Source: Levilactobacillus tongjiangensis
GTDB taxonomy: Bacteria > Bacillota > Bacilli > Lactobacillales > Lactobacillaceae
Direction of reading: 5' to 3'
Length of the DNA: 64,000 bases
Assembly: GCF_003946345.1 (NCBI RefSeq)
Contig: NZ_RHNY01000012.1
Span: 1-64,000 of the forward strand
The translations under genes and the position numbers were made by a program. Positions 18,788 through 27,903 of this stretch are shown piece by piece (position 1 is the stretch's first letter; each line of letters begins with the position of its first letter). The notes under the pieces were generated by a model. That model saw only the letters and a list, made by a program, of their open reading frames with translations. It made no database searches and was not told where the DNA came from.

Positions 18788-18813
18788 TAAAAAAACTGTG
18801 ACAGTGTCACAGT
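18788..18813 (-). terminator. Terminator overlapping the end of the inositol-monophosphatase gene
   Basis: Minus-strand ACTGTGACA / TGTCACAGT hairpin followed by a T-run. The stop codon of the upstream gene (18807-18809) lies inside the stem. Confidence 0.85.
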
Positions 18814-19598
18814 GAGACGTCATCTTCTTCAATTTGGAGAATATCACGTTGCGCTTTTTCCGTCGCTACTAGTACAAGGTTAGATGATAGCATATTGAGT
18901 GGTTTCCCGTCAATAGCAGACACCCGGACGCCCAACGTGTTCAGTAAAATTTGTCCGGCAGCAATATCCCATGGCTTGAGGTGAGAAATGTACCCCAGTG
19001 TTTTACCACGCATGATATTAATCATTTCAATACCGGCACTCCCGTAGACCCGCATCCCCGCGCTAACGTGGATGATCTTGTGCATTTGCGCCACGTCGTG
19101 AATCACTAAGGGACCACTGGCACCAATCAGCCCGTCAGCTAAAGCCAAGTTTGCTGGAGCACTGAGCCGCTCATCATTGGCCCAAACGCCCCCGAGCTGC
19201 GGCCCACCATAATAAAGGACATCGTTCATCACGTCGTCAATGTACCCAAGCTGTCCCTCACCATCCTGATAGATACCAATCATAATAGCAAAATTATCTC
19301 GTTGCTTGACGAAATTCATGGTGCCATCGATGGGATCGACAATCCACACGCGACCATCCAAGCTCTTCAAGTCATCGCCGAAGCCCTCCTCACCCAAAAT
19401 GTGAGCCGTGGGATCGATTCGTCGAATACCAGCAATTAAAAATTGTTCATTGCTTTTATCAACGTTAGTGACCAAATCTTTGCGATTAGTCTTTTCATTC
19501 ACTGTCAGTGGATCTGACATTTTCTCTAAAACGTTAGCCCGTGCTTCCTTAATTAAGGCTGTCACCTCATCGTTCAGCCGTTGCCAATCCTGACTCAT
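18807..19598 (-). CDS. Inositol monophosphatase family protein (SuhB-like)
   Basis: Mg2+-dependent phosphatase of the FIG superfamily. The 263-aa protein has all metal-binding motifs: GEEGFG, WIVDPIDGTMNF and KPWDIAAGQILL. The exact substrate (inositol phosphate, or another phosphomonoester such as NADP or PAP) cannot be told from the sequence. Its ATG overlaps the UPF0223 stop by one base (TAATG), so it is the last gene of a coupled three-gene unit read from the promoter at 20.85 kb. Confidence 0.92.
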   Translation of the reverse strand: MSQDWQRLNDEVTALIKEARANVLEKMSDPLTVNEKTNRKDLVTNVDKSNEQFLIAGIRRIDPTAHILGEEGFGDDLKSLDGRVWIVDPIDGTMNFVKQRDNFAIMIGIYQDGEGQLGYIDDVMNDVLYYGGPQLGGVWANDERLSAPANLALADGLIGASGPLVIHDVAQMHKIIHVSAGMRVYGSAGIEMINIMRGKTLGYISHLKPWDIAAGQILLNTLGVRVSAIDGKPLNMLSSNLVLVATEKAQRDILQIEEDDVSL

Positions 19599-19891
19599 TA
19601 TTTCGCCGTCCCCTCCATCTTGATTTGTCCGCTCGTTTGTCGAGCCAACTTCATTGTTCGGTAGATACTGTAGCCTGACGCTGTTTCAAATGCCTTATCC
19701 AGCTGTTTTTCTTCAAACTTCTGTGGGACAACCTGCTGAAAGGCCCGGTAAGCCGTCAATAAATCAGCACTCGCCACGCCCTGACTCTGTTCATAAGCAT
19801 CCTCTACCCGTTGATAAAGTGTGGTAACGGCCACAATGTCGGTCGTTGACCAATCCGGCTGTAAGGGATATTCATAATTATTTGCTTCCAT
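19598..19891 (-). CDS. UPF0223 family protein
   Basis: A 97-aa cytoplasmic protein matching the UPF0223/YktA family (YEYPLQPDWSTTDIVAV near the start, helical remainder with FEEKQLDKAFETASGYSIYRTMK). Function unknown. In Bacillota it commonly precedes the inositol-monophosphatase gene, as here. Its ribosome binding site GGAGGG lies in the tail of the preceding gene. Confidence 0.88.
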   Translation of the reverse strand: MEANNYEYPLQPDWSTTDIVAVTTLYQRVEDAYEQSQGVASADLLTAYRAFQQVVPQKFEEKQLDKAFETASGYSIYRTMKLARQTSGQIKMEGTAK

Positions 19892-19894
19892 ATT

Positions 19895-20803
19895 TTAGTT
19901 TCGTCCCTCCGTTTGGTGACTCTCAATTGCTTGAATTTGATCACGTAATCCTTGAATCTGTTCATCATAGGCCTGCTGTTCATCTTCAGACAGAACCAGA
20001 TTAGTCAAATGTTTAACGCCACTAGCATTTACCAGGACCGGCGTTGCGGCCGCATATACTGGCTCCTCAGCCTGAATATTGCTGACCGCCACAATGAGTG
20101 GTTGGTCGGCTAACACACCCCTTAGCAGGCGAATAAGCCCCATAAAACGCAAGGTAACTTGCTGTTCCGTTGCCTCACGGTGCAACCAGGTGGCCATTTT
20201 ACTCAAATCTTCGGCACTAAAACCGGCATCTTCATTGGCTAAATACATCAGAATGGGTGCCGGTCCGACATACGTTCTACTCCAAGCCACGATTGGATCC
20301 ACGGCCGTTCCCACGACTGCCGCCTGAATGGCGGTAGCGCCGACGCCGAGTCGTTCAGCCAACCGATAGGTCAGTAACCGGGTCAATGGATAGGTTCCCA
20401 GTCCCCAGATTTGATTAGGCTGCAGGCCCGAAAATTTCCACGCAAAGTACGTCATCAATTCATCTTGAGCACCACAGAAGATCAGTTGGCCCTTAAACCC
20501 ATTCTCCACAATTCTGTTCATCAACACCCGCAGTTCAGCCACGGAAGTCGTCGCCTCGGTCTCAGCTTCATAGCGGTCCAAAACGACTAACCAAGTAGCC
20601 TGGCCGTAATCCGCAGCCGTTCCAACCCGTACGCTCAGATGCGGACAGATGGCGCTGGCCACCACAAGCGGCTGATAACGGGGTGTATCGTCAGTCGTAT
20701 TTGGCATCACAACCACATCTAATGGCAGGTCGGTGATCAACAACTGCTGAATCAATTGACTAGCCTCTTCATAATTTCCTTGAATCATTAAAATCGGCTT
20801 CAT
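19895..20803 (-). CDS. LDH/MDH-fold protein lacking catalytic residues
   Basis: A 302-aa protein starting MKPILMIQGNYEEASQL, with GGGAGGG before the ATG. Its layout follows L-lactate dehydrogenase: an LFCxNPxDxxTY-like segment (KGQLIFCGAQDELMTYFAWK), then FSGLQPNQIWGLGT, an LAERLGV segment, VVGTAVDPIVAWS in place of the GEHGDS catalytic loop, and a C-terminal helix. The glycine-rich NAD loop is replaced (IQGNYEEA), the catalytic His is absent (VGTAVD) and the Asp of LDSAR is changed (PLTRL). It is therefore most likely a non-enzymatic paralogue. First gene of the UPF0223-phosphatase unit. Confidence 0.7.
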   Translation of the reverse strand: MKPILMIQGNYEEASQLIQQLLITDLPLDVVVMPNTTDDTPRYQPLVVASAICPHLSVRVGTAADYGQATWLVVLDRYEAETEATTSVAELRVLMNRIVENGFKGQLIFCGAQDELMTYFAWKFSGLQPNQIWGLGTYPLTRLLTYRLAERLGVGATAIQAAVVGTAVDPIVAWSRTYVGPAPILMYLANEDAGFSAEDLSKMATWLHREATEQQVTLRFMGLIRLLRGVLADQPLIVAVSNIQAEEPVYAAATPVLVNASGVKHLTNLVLSEDEQQAYDEQIQGLRDQIQAIESHQTEGRN

Positions 20804-20842
20804 GGTGACCCTCCCTTTTGACGAAAATGTAAACATGATTCC

Positions 20843-20870
20843 ATTATAAGTGAACCTACCGGGATAGCAA
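20843..20870 (-). promoter_or_regulatory. Promoter of the LDH-like/UPF0223/phosphatase unit
   Basis: TTGCTA, 16-nt spacer and perfect TATAAT, 40 nt before the LDH-like gene's start. The rest of 20871-21033 shows no recognisable feature. Confidence 0.75.
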
Positions 20871-21033
20871 GTTGTTACGCCCATTTTACCAAAGTGCTTA
20901 GCGGTGAAGACGGATTGACCATGTTACAACGACTACTCAGGTACCGGTCCTCTGTGTACAAAAACTTGTTCAACAGGCGTGCCCGACTGTCAACGTGTGA
21001 AAGAGTCCCCACATTGAAAACCAAACGAACCCA

Positions 21034-21066
21034 CGAAAAAGGACTGCCATCTCTGGCAGTCCCTTT
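21034..21066 (-). terminator. Terminator of the pdh operon
   Basis: 8-bp stem GGACTGCC / GGCAGTCC with 6-nt loop and five T on the minus strand, 28 nt after the lpd stop. Confidence 0.9.
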
Positions 21067-21093
21067 GTAACACATGTTTGTTTACCAAGAATC

Positions 21094-22521
21094 TTAGACG
21101 TGGGTTGGCAGACCCATGGCAATATCAGCAGATTCCTGAATAGGTTCGTTCAACGTTGGGTGTGGGTGAATGGTCAAAGCAACGTCTTCAACGTTCATAC
21201 CGTCGTTAACGATGATTGACATTTCACCAGCCATCGTGCTGGCTTCAGGGCCAACCGCTTCAGCACCAACGACGTTCTTGTTGTCATCATCCGTGTAGAT
21301 GAGACGGAAGAAACCATCAGGTGCATCCAATGAAACGGCACGGGCGTTCCCAGCAAATGGGAACTTAGCAGTCTTGACCTTGATACCCTTGTCCTTGGCA
21401 GCAGCTTCACTGTAACCAACCGTCGCAATTTCAGGGTCAGAGAAGCAAACAGCTGGAACACTTAACCAGTCGTTAGCAGTCTTTTCGCCAGAGATAGCAC
21501 CGGCAGCAGTCTTAGCTTCAGCAAAGGCCTTGTGAGCCAATGCAGCGCCAGGAACAACGTCACCAACAGCCCAGATATGTTCTGAGGCCGTCCGACCTTG
21601 GTTATCAACTTCAATCAAGCCACGATCGTTCAACTTAACCTTGGTGTATTCAAGACCCAAGGTATCAGTGTTAGGCTTGCGTCCAACGGTGACCATGCAG
21701 TAGTCAGCCTTGATCGTCGTTTCCTTGCCATCTACGGCATAGGTAACGCTAACACTCTTGTCATCCTGTTCGGACTTCTTAGCCATCGCATTCGTGATGA
21801 CGTCGACGCCCTTCTTCTTAAGCTTCTTAAGAACAACGGAAACCATGTCCTTAGCAAAGTTAGGCAGAATTGACTTCGTTCCTTCAATGATCGTTACGTG
21901 AGCGCCCAAGCTAGCGTATGCACCAGCAAGTTCAGTCCCAACGTATCCACCACCGATAACAACGAATTCCTTAGGGATTTCAGGCAAGTTCAAACCACCA
22001 GTTGAGTCCACGACCCGGCCTTCAAATTTGAAGTTAGGGATTTGGATTGGGTGACTCCCAGTAGCAATAATCAAGTTATTGTATTCGAAAGTCTGACCCG
22101 TATCAGTTGACATGAATTGCTTTTCACCCGTAGGCATAACCCGAAGTTGGGTGTCACTCAAGAAGACAGCTTCACCGTTAACCACGTCAACGTGATGCTT
22201 CTTCATTAACATTTGGACACCACTGGTCATCCGGTCAACAACCTTGGTTTGTTTCCATTCCTGGGTCTTCTTGAAGTCGATAGTAGCTGACTTCGTTGAA
22301 ATGCCGTAGGTTGAGCCGTCTTCAGCTTGTTCCAAACGGTGACCCGCTTGAATTAAGGCTTTGGAAGGAACACAGCCAACGTTCAGACATACCCCACCAA
22401 GGGTATCGGACTTTTCAATTAAAGTAACCTTTTGACCTAATTCAGAAGCCCGGATAGCGGCAACGTATCCGCCGGGGCCGGCACCAATGATGACGGTGTC
22501 CTTTTTTTCAACATCTGCCAT
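21094..22521 (-). CDS. pdhD: Dihydrolipoyl dehydrogenase, E3 of pyruvate dehydrogenase
   Basis: FAD flavoprotein that reoxidises dihydrolipoamide with NAD+. The 475-aa product has FAD-binding GAGPGGYVAAIRA, the redox disulfide in GGVCLNVGCVPSKA, the NAD-binding GGGYVGTE, the second FAD motif WAVGDV, and the C-terminal catalytic HPHPTLNE. ATG 22521 is preferred; ATG 22533 overlaps the pdhC stop (ATGA) and has no usable site. Last gene of pdhABCD. Confidence 0.95.
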   Translation of the reverse strand: MADVEKKDTVIIGAGPGGYVAAIRASELGQKVTLIEKSDTLGGVCLNVGCVPSKALIQAGHRLEQAEDGSTYGISTKSATIDFKKTQEWKQTKVVDRMTSGVQMLMKKHHVDVVNGEAVFLSDTQLRVMPTGEKQFMSTDTGQTFEYNNLIIATGSHPIQIPNFKFEGRVVDSTGGLNLPEIPKEFVVIGGGYVGTELAGAYASLGAHVTIIEGTKSILPNFAKDMVSVVLKKLKKKGVDVITNAMAKKSEQDDKSVSVTYAVDGKETTIKADYCMVTVGRKPNTDTLGLEYTKVKLNDRGLIEVDNQGRTASEHIWAVGDVVPGAALAHKAFAEAKTAAGAISGEKTANDWLSVPAVCFSDPEIATVGYSEAAAKDKGIKVKTAKFPFAGNARAVSLDAPDGFFRLIYTDDDNKNVVGAEAVGPEASTMAGEMSIIVNDGMNVEDVALTIHPHPTLNEPIQESADIAMGLPTHV

Positions 22522-22529
22522 ACTTTCTG

Positions 22530-23846
22530 TCATCCTTCCATTAACAGCATTTCTGGATCATGCAGCAATGCTTTGAATTTGTTTAAAACGTTTTGAGCTA
22601 AGGCACCATCGATTAAACGGTGATCGTAACTCAGGGAAATCTTCAGCATCCGACCAACTGCGATGTCGCCATCTTCATTGACGTAAGGTGCCTTTTCAAT
22701 CCGGCCAACACCCAAGATAGCAACTTCAGGTTGGTTGATAACTGGTGTGAACCAGCCACCACCGATGGACCCAACGTTACTGATGGTGATGGAACCACCG
22801 GACATTGAAGCTGGACTCAACTTGTTGTCGTAAGCAGCTTGTGAGTTTTCAGAGATTTCCTTAGCAATTTCAAACATACCCTTGGAATCAGCTGCCTTGA
22901 TGTTTGGTACGTAAAGACCATCATCAGTGTTGGTAGCGATACCAATATTGTAGTAGTGCTTGTAAACGATTTCTTGAGTCGTATCGTCAATCGATGCGTT
23001 CAATTCAGGGAATTCCTTCATAACGGCAACCAAAGCCTTAACCATGTATGGTAAGAAGGTTAAATGGATACCCTTATCAGCAGCGGCTTCCTTGTACTTC
23101 TTACGGTTAGCCATCAGAGCTGAAACTTCAACTTCATCAAATGAAGTTACATGAGGAGCAATGTCCTTAGAAGTCCGCATGCTCTTAGCGATGATCTTCC
23201 GCATTGCTGACATTGGTTCACGAGTTTCCAGGTCTGGATTGTCAGACTTCCAAGGCTTGATAGCTTGACCTGCAGTAGCTTTGCCAGCTGCTGGAGCAGC
23301 GGCTGCCGGTGCAGCAGCTGCAGCAGGTGCGGCAGCACCGTTAAAGTTATCAATATCAGCCTTCAGAATTTGACCGTGATTCCCGGTTGGAGCAACCTGG
23401 GTAATGTCGACACCTTTGTCACGAGCATATTGCCGAACAGAAGGCATTGCCATAACCAACTTGTTAGGATCTGAAGCAGCTGGAACACCGGTTGGTGCGG
23501 CAGCTGGAGCTGGGGCAGCATCTGCGGCTGGAGCAGCTTCTTCAGCGGGTGCAGCTTCTTCTGCAGGAGCAGCATCAGCAGCGCCACCTAAGTCAGCAGG
23601 TGTATCTGAACCGTCATCGATAACAATCAGTGGATCGCCGATTTCAACGGTGTCCCCTTCTTGTGCAACAATTTTTGAAATAGTGCCATCAACAGGTGAT
23701 GGTAATTCTGAAACAGACTTATCGTTTTGAATTTCGACTAACGTGTCGTCTTCCTTAACTGCGTCTCCTTCTTTAACAAGCCATGAAGAAATTTCGCCTT
23801 CGGCCATCCCTTCACCAAGCTCTGGGAGTTTGAACGTATAAGCCAT
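22530..23846 (-). CDS. pdhC: Dihydrolipoyllysine acetyltransferase, E2 of pyruvate dehydrogenase
   Basis: Core acetyltransferase of the PDH complex. The 438-aa protein has one N-terminal lipoyl domain (lipoylated Lys in QNDKSVSE, near residue 43), an Ala/Pro/Glu-rich swinging arm, the E1/E3-binding domain ([20 protein letters not shown]), a second Ala-rich linker and the catalytic domain ending in [11 protein letters not shown] single lipoyl domain is at the low end of the range for this family. A strong site AAGGAAG precedes the ATG. Confidence 0.96.
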   Translation of the reverse strand: MAYTFKLPELGEGMAEGEISSWLVKEGDAVKEDDTLVEIQNDKSVSELPSPVDGTISKIVAQEGDTVEIGDPLIVIDDGSDTPADLGGAADAAPAEEAAPAEEAAPAADAAPAPAAAPTGVPAASDPNKLVMAMPSVRQYARDKGVDITQVAPTGNHGQILKADIDNFNGAAAPAAAAAPAAAAPAAGKATAGQAIKPWKSDNPDLETREPMSAMRKIIAKSMRTSKDIAPHVTSFDEVEVSALMANRKKYKEAAADKGIHLTFLPYMVKALVAVMKEFPELNASIDDTTQEIVYKHYYNIGIATNTDDGLYVPNIKAADSKGMFEIAKEISENSQAAYDNKLSPASMSGGSITISNVGSIGGGWFTPVINQPEVAILGVGRIEKAPYVNEDGDIAVGRMLKISLSYDHRLIDGALAQNVLNKFKALLHDPEMLLMEG

Positions 23847-23919
23847 GGGAAAACTTCCTTTCTATCTCCTAATGCAGGATGTCTCCCACATTGTTTTTTG
23901 TTTTTAATGTAAGTTTAAA

Positions 23920-24897
23920 TTAGTAGTTGAAAATTTCGCGCGCCTTAGCTTCGATATCGTCTGAGTTTGGAATCCAGTCGTTTTCAGCTTGGGCAAATGG
24001 GTAAACGCTATCTGGGGCAGCAACCCGGCCGATAGGTGCATCCAAGGACATGATCTTTTCTTCAGCAATGTCAGATGCAACAACTGCACCAACACCAGCC
24101 ATCCGTTGTGCTTCTTGGACGATAACGACCTTGTGAGTCTTATCAACGGAAGCAAAGATAGTATCCGTGTCAATTGGAGACAGTGAACGCAAGTCAATAA
24201 CTTCGGCAGAAATGTTGTCCTTTGCCAGAGTATCAGCAGCGGTCAAAGCTTCGTTAACTTCAGCACTGTAGGCAACGATAGTGATATCAGTACCTTCACG
24301 AACAACCTTGGCGGAGTCCAACGGAACCGTGTACTTTTCATCTGGAACTTCATCCTTCATTGAACGGTAAAGTTTCAAGTTTTCCATGAACAGAACTGGG
24401 TCGTCGCTTTCAACAGCGGAGATAACTAAGCCCTTAGCATCGTATGGGTTAGATGGGGTAACAACCCGCAGCCCAGGAGTGCTAGTGAAGTAGTTTTCCA
24501 AGTTATCGGCATGCATTTCAGCGGTATGAGTCCCACCACCAAATGGTGTCCGTACGGTAACAGGGAAGTTCTTTTGTCCACCAAACCGGTAGTGGTCACG
24601 AGCCAATTGACCAACAATCCCATCCATTGCTTCGAAAGTGAAGCCCATGAATTGGATTTCTGGAATTGGACGCCAGCCAGTTAAGGATAAACCAATAGCT
24701 AAACCAAGAATCCCAGATTCAGCTAATGGCGTATCGAATACCCGGTCTTCACCGTACTTGTCTTGCAAGTCAACAGTCGTCCGGAACACACCACCGTTTT
24801 TACCAACGTCTTCACCGAAGATCAGGGTCTTAGGATCGTCGCCTAAGACTTGATCCAATCCGGAAGTGATCGCTTTGATATACGTCATTTTAGCCAT
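23920..24897 (-). CDS. pdhB: Pyruvate dehydrogenase E1 component, beta subunit
   Basis: Together with PdhA forms the thiamine diphosphate-dependent E1 that decarboxylates pyruvate. The 325-aa product carries the transketolase-like pyrimidine-binding fold (TLIFGEDVGKNGGVFRTT with the conserved Glu) and C-terminal domain (IVQEAQRMAGVGAVVASDI). It begins 2 nt after the pdhA stop; GGAG within the pdhA end serves as ribosome binding site. Confidence 0.96.
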   Translation of the reverse strand: MAKMTYIKAITSGLDQVLGDDPKTLIFGEDVGKNGGVFRTTVDLQDKYGEDRVFDTPLAESGILGLAIGLSLTGWRPIPEIQFMGFTFEAMDGIVGQLARDHYRFGGQKNFPVTVRTPFGGGTHTAEMHADNLENYFTSTPGLRVVTPSNPYDAKGLVISAVESDDPVLFMENLKLYRSMKDEVPDEKYTVPLDSAKVVREGTDITIVAYSAEVNEALTAADTLAKDNISAEVIDLRSLSPIDTDTIFASVDKTHKVVIVQEAQRMAGVGAVVASDIAEEKIMSLDAPIGRVAAPDSVYPFAQAENDWIPNSDDIEAKAREIFNY

Positions 24898-24899
24898 GA

Positions 24900-26015
24900 T
24901 TACTTCGACTCCTTTGCTTCAAATTCTGCAATTTGTTTCTTAACTGCTGGAGTAGGAACGTTGTAAGTCCACTTCAAGAAGTCAGAGACCTTTTGTGCAG
25001 GAGCTGCTTCAGCTTCCTTCATTGCTTCCTTGAATTCGTCTTTGTATTGATCAACTAACTTGTCTTCGTCAGCTTGTGACCAAAGACCCTTGTCAGAAAG
25101 AACTTTACGGAAACGAATCAATGGATCAGCATCGAACCAAGGCTTTTCTTCTTCCTTAGTCCGGTAACGCGAAGGATCATCACCGGCAGATGAGTGCGCA
25201 CCGAAACGGTAAGTTAACGTTTCAATAACGACAGGCCCATTACCAGCAGCAGCGTATTCCCGAGCAGCTTCAGCAACTTCGTGAACCGCAATGATATCCA
25301 TCCCATCAACTTGGACGGAAGGAACACCCATGGCAACAGCTTTTTGTGCCAAAGTTTCGGCAGCCGTTTGCTTGCGACGAGGAACTGAAATTGCCCAGCC
25401 GTTGTTTTGAACAAAGAAGACAGCGGGTGCTTGGTAGGCACTGGCGAAGTTAACCCCTTCATACCAGTCCCCTTGTGAAGTACCACCATCACCGGTGTAA
25501 GCAAAGGCGACACGATCTTCGTCCTTGTTCTTCTTAATACCTAAAGCAACACCGGCAGTTTCAACATATTGTGCCCCAATAATGATTTGTGGGAATAACA
25601 TGTTAGGATTTTCATGTTGATTACCTTCAACATGACCCTTGGACCATAAGAAACCTTTTGCAACGGTAGTACCGTGTTGAATCATTTGTGGTAAATCACG
25701 GTAAGCAGGTAACAGGAAGTCTTGTTCCTTAAATGCAGAAACACTTCCCATTTCACTGGCTTCCTCACCGGCGGTTGGAGCATAGAAACCGAGACGACCC
25801 TGACGGGAGAAGTTCATTGTTTGTTCGTGTAACGTACGCTCCCAAACCATTTTCTTCATGAAGTCGACAAGTTGGTCATCTGAATATTTTGCCAACGTGT
25901 CTGGATCGACGACCTTACCTTCACGATCGATGACTTGAACCGGGTGCTTGTATGGGTCGGCCATCGTAGCTTTGATCTTGGCAAAGTCTACAATCTGTTT
26001 GCTTCCATTAGCCAT
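24900..26015 (-). CDS. pdhA: Pyruvate dehydrogenase E1 component, alpha subunit
   Basis: ThDP-binding subunit of E1. The 371-aa protein has the ThDP motif GDGGTSQGDWYEGVNFA...QNN and the phosphorylation-loop-like RFGAHSSAGDDPSRYR. ATG 26015 (MANGSKQ) is chosen because AAAGGAAAG stands about 8 nt upstream. First gene of the pdhABCD operon, which feeds acetyl-CoA synthesis under aerobic or acceptor-supplied conditions. Two cre-like sites lie upstream. Confidence 0.96.
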   Translation of the reverse strand: MANGSKQIVDFAKIKATMADPYKHPVQVIDREGKVVDPDTLAKYSDDQLVDFMKKMVWERTLHEQTMNFSRQGRLGFYAPTAGEEASEMGSVSAFKEQDFLLPAYRDLPQMIQHGTTVAKGFLWSKGHVEGNQHENPNMLFPQIIIGAQYVETAGVALGIKKNKDEDRVAFAYTGDGGTSQGDWYEGVNFASAYQAPAVFFVQNNGWAISVPRRKQTAAETLAQKAVAMGVPSVQVDGMDIIAVHEVAEAAREYAAAGNGPVVIETLTYRFGAHSSAGDDPSRYRTKEEEKPWFDADPLIRFRKVLSDKGLWSQADEDKLVDQYKDEFKEAMKEAEAAPAQKVSDFLKWTYNVPTPAVKKQIAEFEAKESK

Positions 26016-26093
26016 AAGTAACACTTTCCTTTCACTTAAATATGAAATTGTTAACTAAAGTGAGTCAACGTTGCGTTTCCTGACTACGGTTAT

Positions 26094-26122
26094 AAAGTAC
26101 CATTTTTTCAGAATCCATGCAA
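26094..26122 (-). promoter_or_regulatory. Possible pdh operon promoter
   Basis: TTGCAT, 17-nt spacer and TACTTT, about 80 nt before pdhA. The -10 is weak (3 of 6). Confidence 0.4.
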
Positions 26123-26177
26123 GCCCTTTCATAGTGATTAATAAAGGCGTGAGGTGAAATCCCTTGTGGGACTTGCA

Positions 26178-26219
26178 GTTAAACGTTTTCGCTTTTTTTG
26201 AAAAAAGAAAGCGTTTTCT
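26178..26219. promoter_or_regulatory. Two cre-like sites in the pdhA-def intergenic region
   Basis: AGAAAGCGTTTTCT at 26206-26219 matches 12 of 14 positions of the CcpA consensus TGWAANCGNTNWCA and is nearly palindromic. GTTAAACGTTTTCG at 26178-26191 matches 11 of 14. Both sit upstream of the possible pdh -35 and near the def promoter, so CcpA control of one or both is plausible. Confidence 0.45.
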
Positions 26220-26245
26220 TTTCATTTCATGTTTTTTTCGTGTTA

Positions 26246-26254
26246 TGTTACAAT
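26246..26254 (+). promoter_or_regulatory. Extended -10 promoter of def
   Basis: TG-T-TACAAT, 38 nt before the def start; no good -35 in front of it, as expected for an extended -10 type. Confidence 0.5.
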
Positions 26255-26292
26255 GTAGAATATCTAGATTTTATTAGCGGAGGTAATTGCTC

Positions 26293-26853
26293 TTGTTTCT
26301 CATGAAAGATATCGTCCGTGACGGTGACCCCGTCTTACGGCAAGAAGCTGCAGATGTTAAATTTCCGCTCTCAGCGGAAGACCAACAACTTGCAAAAGAC
26401 TTAATGGAATACTTAGTTGTTTCGCAAGATCCAGAACAATGTAAGAAATACGGGTTGCGGGCTGGTGTCGGCTTAGCCGCTCCCCAAGTCGGTGTCTCTG
26501 AGAAGATGGCGTCCGTTCTGGTCCCTGCCCCCGAAGGCAGCGACAAATCGCCCTTCACTGATGTCATCATTAATCCAGTGATCATCTCAGAATCCGTTCA
26601 AGCGGGTGCCCTGACTGAAGGCGAAGGTTGCCTGTCCGTGGATAAAGACGTTCCTGGCTTTGTTCCTCGACATGACCGCATCACCCTTCGTTACTACGAC
26701 GTTAATGGTGAAAAGCATCAGGTTCGCCTAAAGAACTACCCCGCCATCGTGTGCCAACATGAAATTGACCACCTCCACGGGACCCTCTTCTACGACCACA
26801 TCAGTAAGGATGAACCCTTCGGCCGTGACGAAGACATGATTATGATTGAGTAG
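26293..26853 (+). CDS. def: Peptide deformylase
   Basis: Fe2+/Zn2+ hydrolase that removes the N-formyl group from new proteins. The three motifs are complete: [15 protein letters not shown] (metal Cys) and HEIDH. The start is probably TTG at 26293, 9 nt behind GGAGG, giving 186 aa ([15 protein letters not shown]); ATG 26302 is too far from the site. Plus-strand single gene, divergent from pdhA. Confidence 0.95.
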   Translation: MFLMKDIVRDGDPVLRQEAADVKFPLSAEDQQLAKDLMEYLVVSQDPEQCKKYGLRAGVGLAAPQVGVSEKMASVLVPAPEGSDKSPFTDVIINPVIISESVQAGALTEGEGCLSVDKDVPGFVPRHDRITLRYYDVNGEKHQVRLKNYPAIVCQHEIDHLHGTLFYDHISKDEPFGRDEDMIMIE

Positions 26854-26871
26854 TTTCTATAAAGTATGTGC

Positions 26872-26910
26872 AAAAAAGGTGCAACCGGAAAATTCGGTCG
26901 CACCTTTTTT
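26872..26910. terminator. Bidirectional terminator between def and the next minus-strand gene
   Basis: AAAAAAGGTGC ... GCACCTTTTTT with an inner ACCG/CGGT pair. A-run on one side and T-run on the other make it usable from both directions. Confidence 0.9.
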
Positions 26911-26987
26911 GACGCTATAATGCCATCATTTCACAGTTTGCCTTGCTCACTAACGAACAAAATAATCCTATTTCTTCCATATTATAA

Positions 26988-27482
26988 CTAGTGATCTGAA
27001 TCACCCAATTTTTTTAAATCTTTGAGGTACTCCACCGTTGATTCATTCATCAAATAGGCTACATCGATATGTAACCGATCTTCGTACACCCAAATATCAC
27101 TGACCACGAAGGCTGAGCCGGTAACCACGGATTTAATCTGATGATCTGCACTAAAGCTAGCTAAAGCATCATTGAAGGCCTGCTCCAATTCCGGTAACCG
27201 CCGTTCGACATCCATTCCAATGGGCATCGCATACTCAAACGCCATGACGCCGCGGCCCCAGACATCTGCCACCGTTTCAGCCGAGCTGATTTGACACTCT
27301 TCCTCCGTCAGCACATCTTCATTGACCAATCGCTGTAACGCGGCCTTAAACGCCACGTCAGTCTCATTCTGAGCCGAATAACGAACCATCCGAGTTGCCC
27401 GTTGGACAATCATGTGGTGAATCATTTCATAAATAATGAGGGCAATGACAATGCCGATAATTATTTCCACTGTTAGTGCCAT
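26988..27482 (-). CDS. Conserved hypothetical protein with N-terminal membrane anchor
   Basis: A 164-aa protein starting MALTVEIIIGIVIALIIYEM, one N-terminal membrane segment, followed by a soluble domain of mixed helix and strand (EDRLHIDVAYLMNESTVEYL near the C-terminus). GGAGGAG precedes the ATG. I recognise no domain. Likely anchored on the cytoplasmic or outer membrane face; orientation cannot be fixed. Single-gene unit facing the bidirectional terminator. Confidence 0.75.
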   Translation of the reverse strand: MALTVEIIIGIVIALIIYEMIHHMIVQRATRMVRYSAQNETDVAFKAALQRLVNEDVLTEEECQISSAETVADVWGRGVMAFEYAMPIGMDVERRLPELEQAFNDALASFSADHQIKSVVTGSAFVVSDIWVYEDRLHIDVAYLMNESTVEYLKDLKKLGDSDH

Positions 27483-27567
27483 GGCGTCTCCTCCGTTCAC
27501 TTCATGCTAGTTTAATCATAGCATGTTTTAACGTCTAGGGGTAATTCTATACAATCGGCCCAAACTA

Positions 27568-27576
27568 TGCTAAAAT
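27568..27576 (+). promoter_or_regulatory. Candidate extended -10 for rpoY-rnjA
   Basis: TGC-TAAAAT about 110 nt before rpoY. A second -10-like TACAAT lies at 27631-27636. Neither has a clear -35. Confidence 0.35.
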
Positions 27577-27684
27577 TGTGCTAATTGTTGTGTAAGCAAC
27601 CCGCAGTTCGGAAGGACATTCATGATTCGCTACAATAGTGTCAACCTGGCGGATTAAATCGTTTAAATTAAAGGAGTTTTGTTA

Positions 27685-27903
27685 GTGATTTACAAAGTAT
27701 ATTACCAGAACGATAACAAGCGGAATCCTAAGCGCGAGGATACCCACTCTCTCTACTTAGACGCCCCAACGGAAGTTGAAGCACGGGCGTTGGTAGAAGA
27801 ACACACGGATCACAATATCGAATTCATTGAAGCCATTGAGGGTAAAACCTTGGCTTACGAGCAAGAGAATCCGAATTACAAATTAACGGAGTTCGGTGAA
27901 TGA
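27685..27903 (+). CDS. rpoY: RNA polymerase epsilon subunit
   Basis: Small RNA polymerase accessory subunit of Bacillota (formerly DUF1447/YkzG). The 72-aa product begins [18 protein letters not shown] and contains the [27 protein letters not shown] end typical of the family. The start is GTG at 27685, 8 nt behind AAGGAG; an in-frame TTG at 27679 is too close. The stop overlaps the rnjA ATG (ATGA), the standard linkage of these genes. Confidence 0.93.
   Translation: MIYKVYYQNDNKRNPKREDTHSLYLDAPTEVEARALVEEHTDHNIEFIEAIEGKTLAYEQENPNYKLTEFGE

Noticed and set aside
23147-23730. Several long open frames opposite and in other frames over the pdhC Ala/Pro linker
   Set aside because: They mirror the low-complexity GC-rich linker of pdhC, have no ribosome binding site and no family resemblance.
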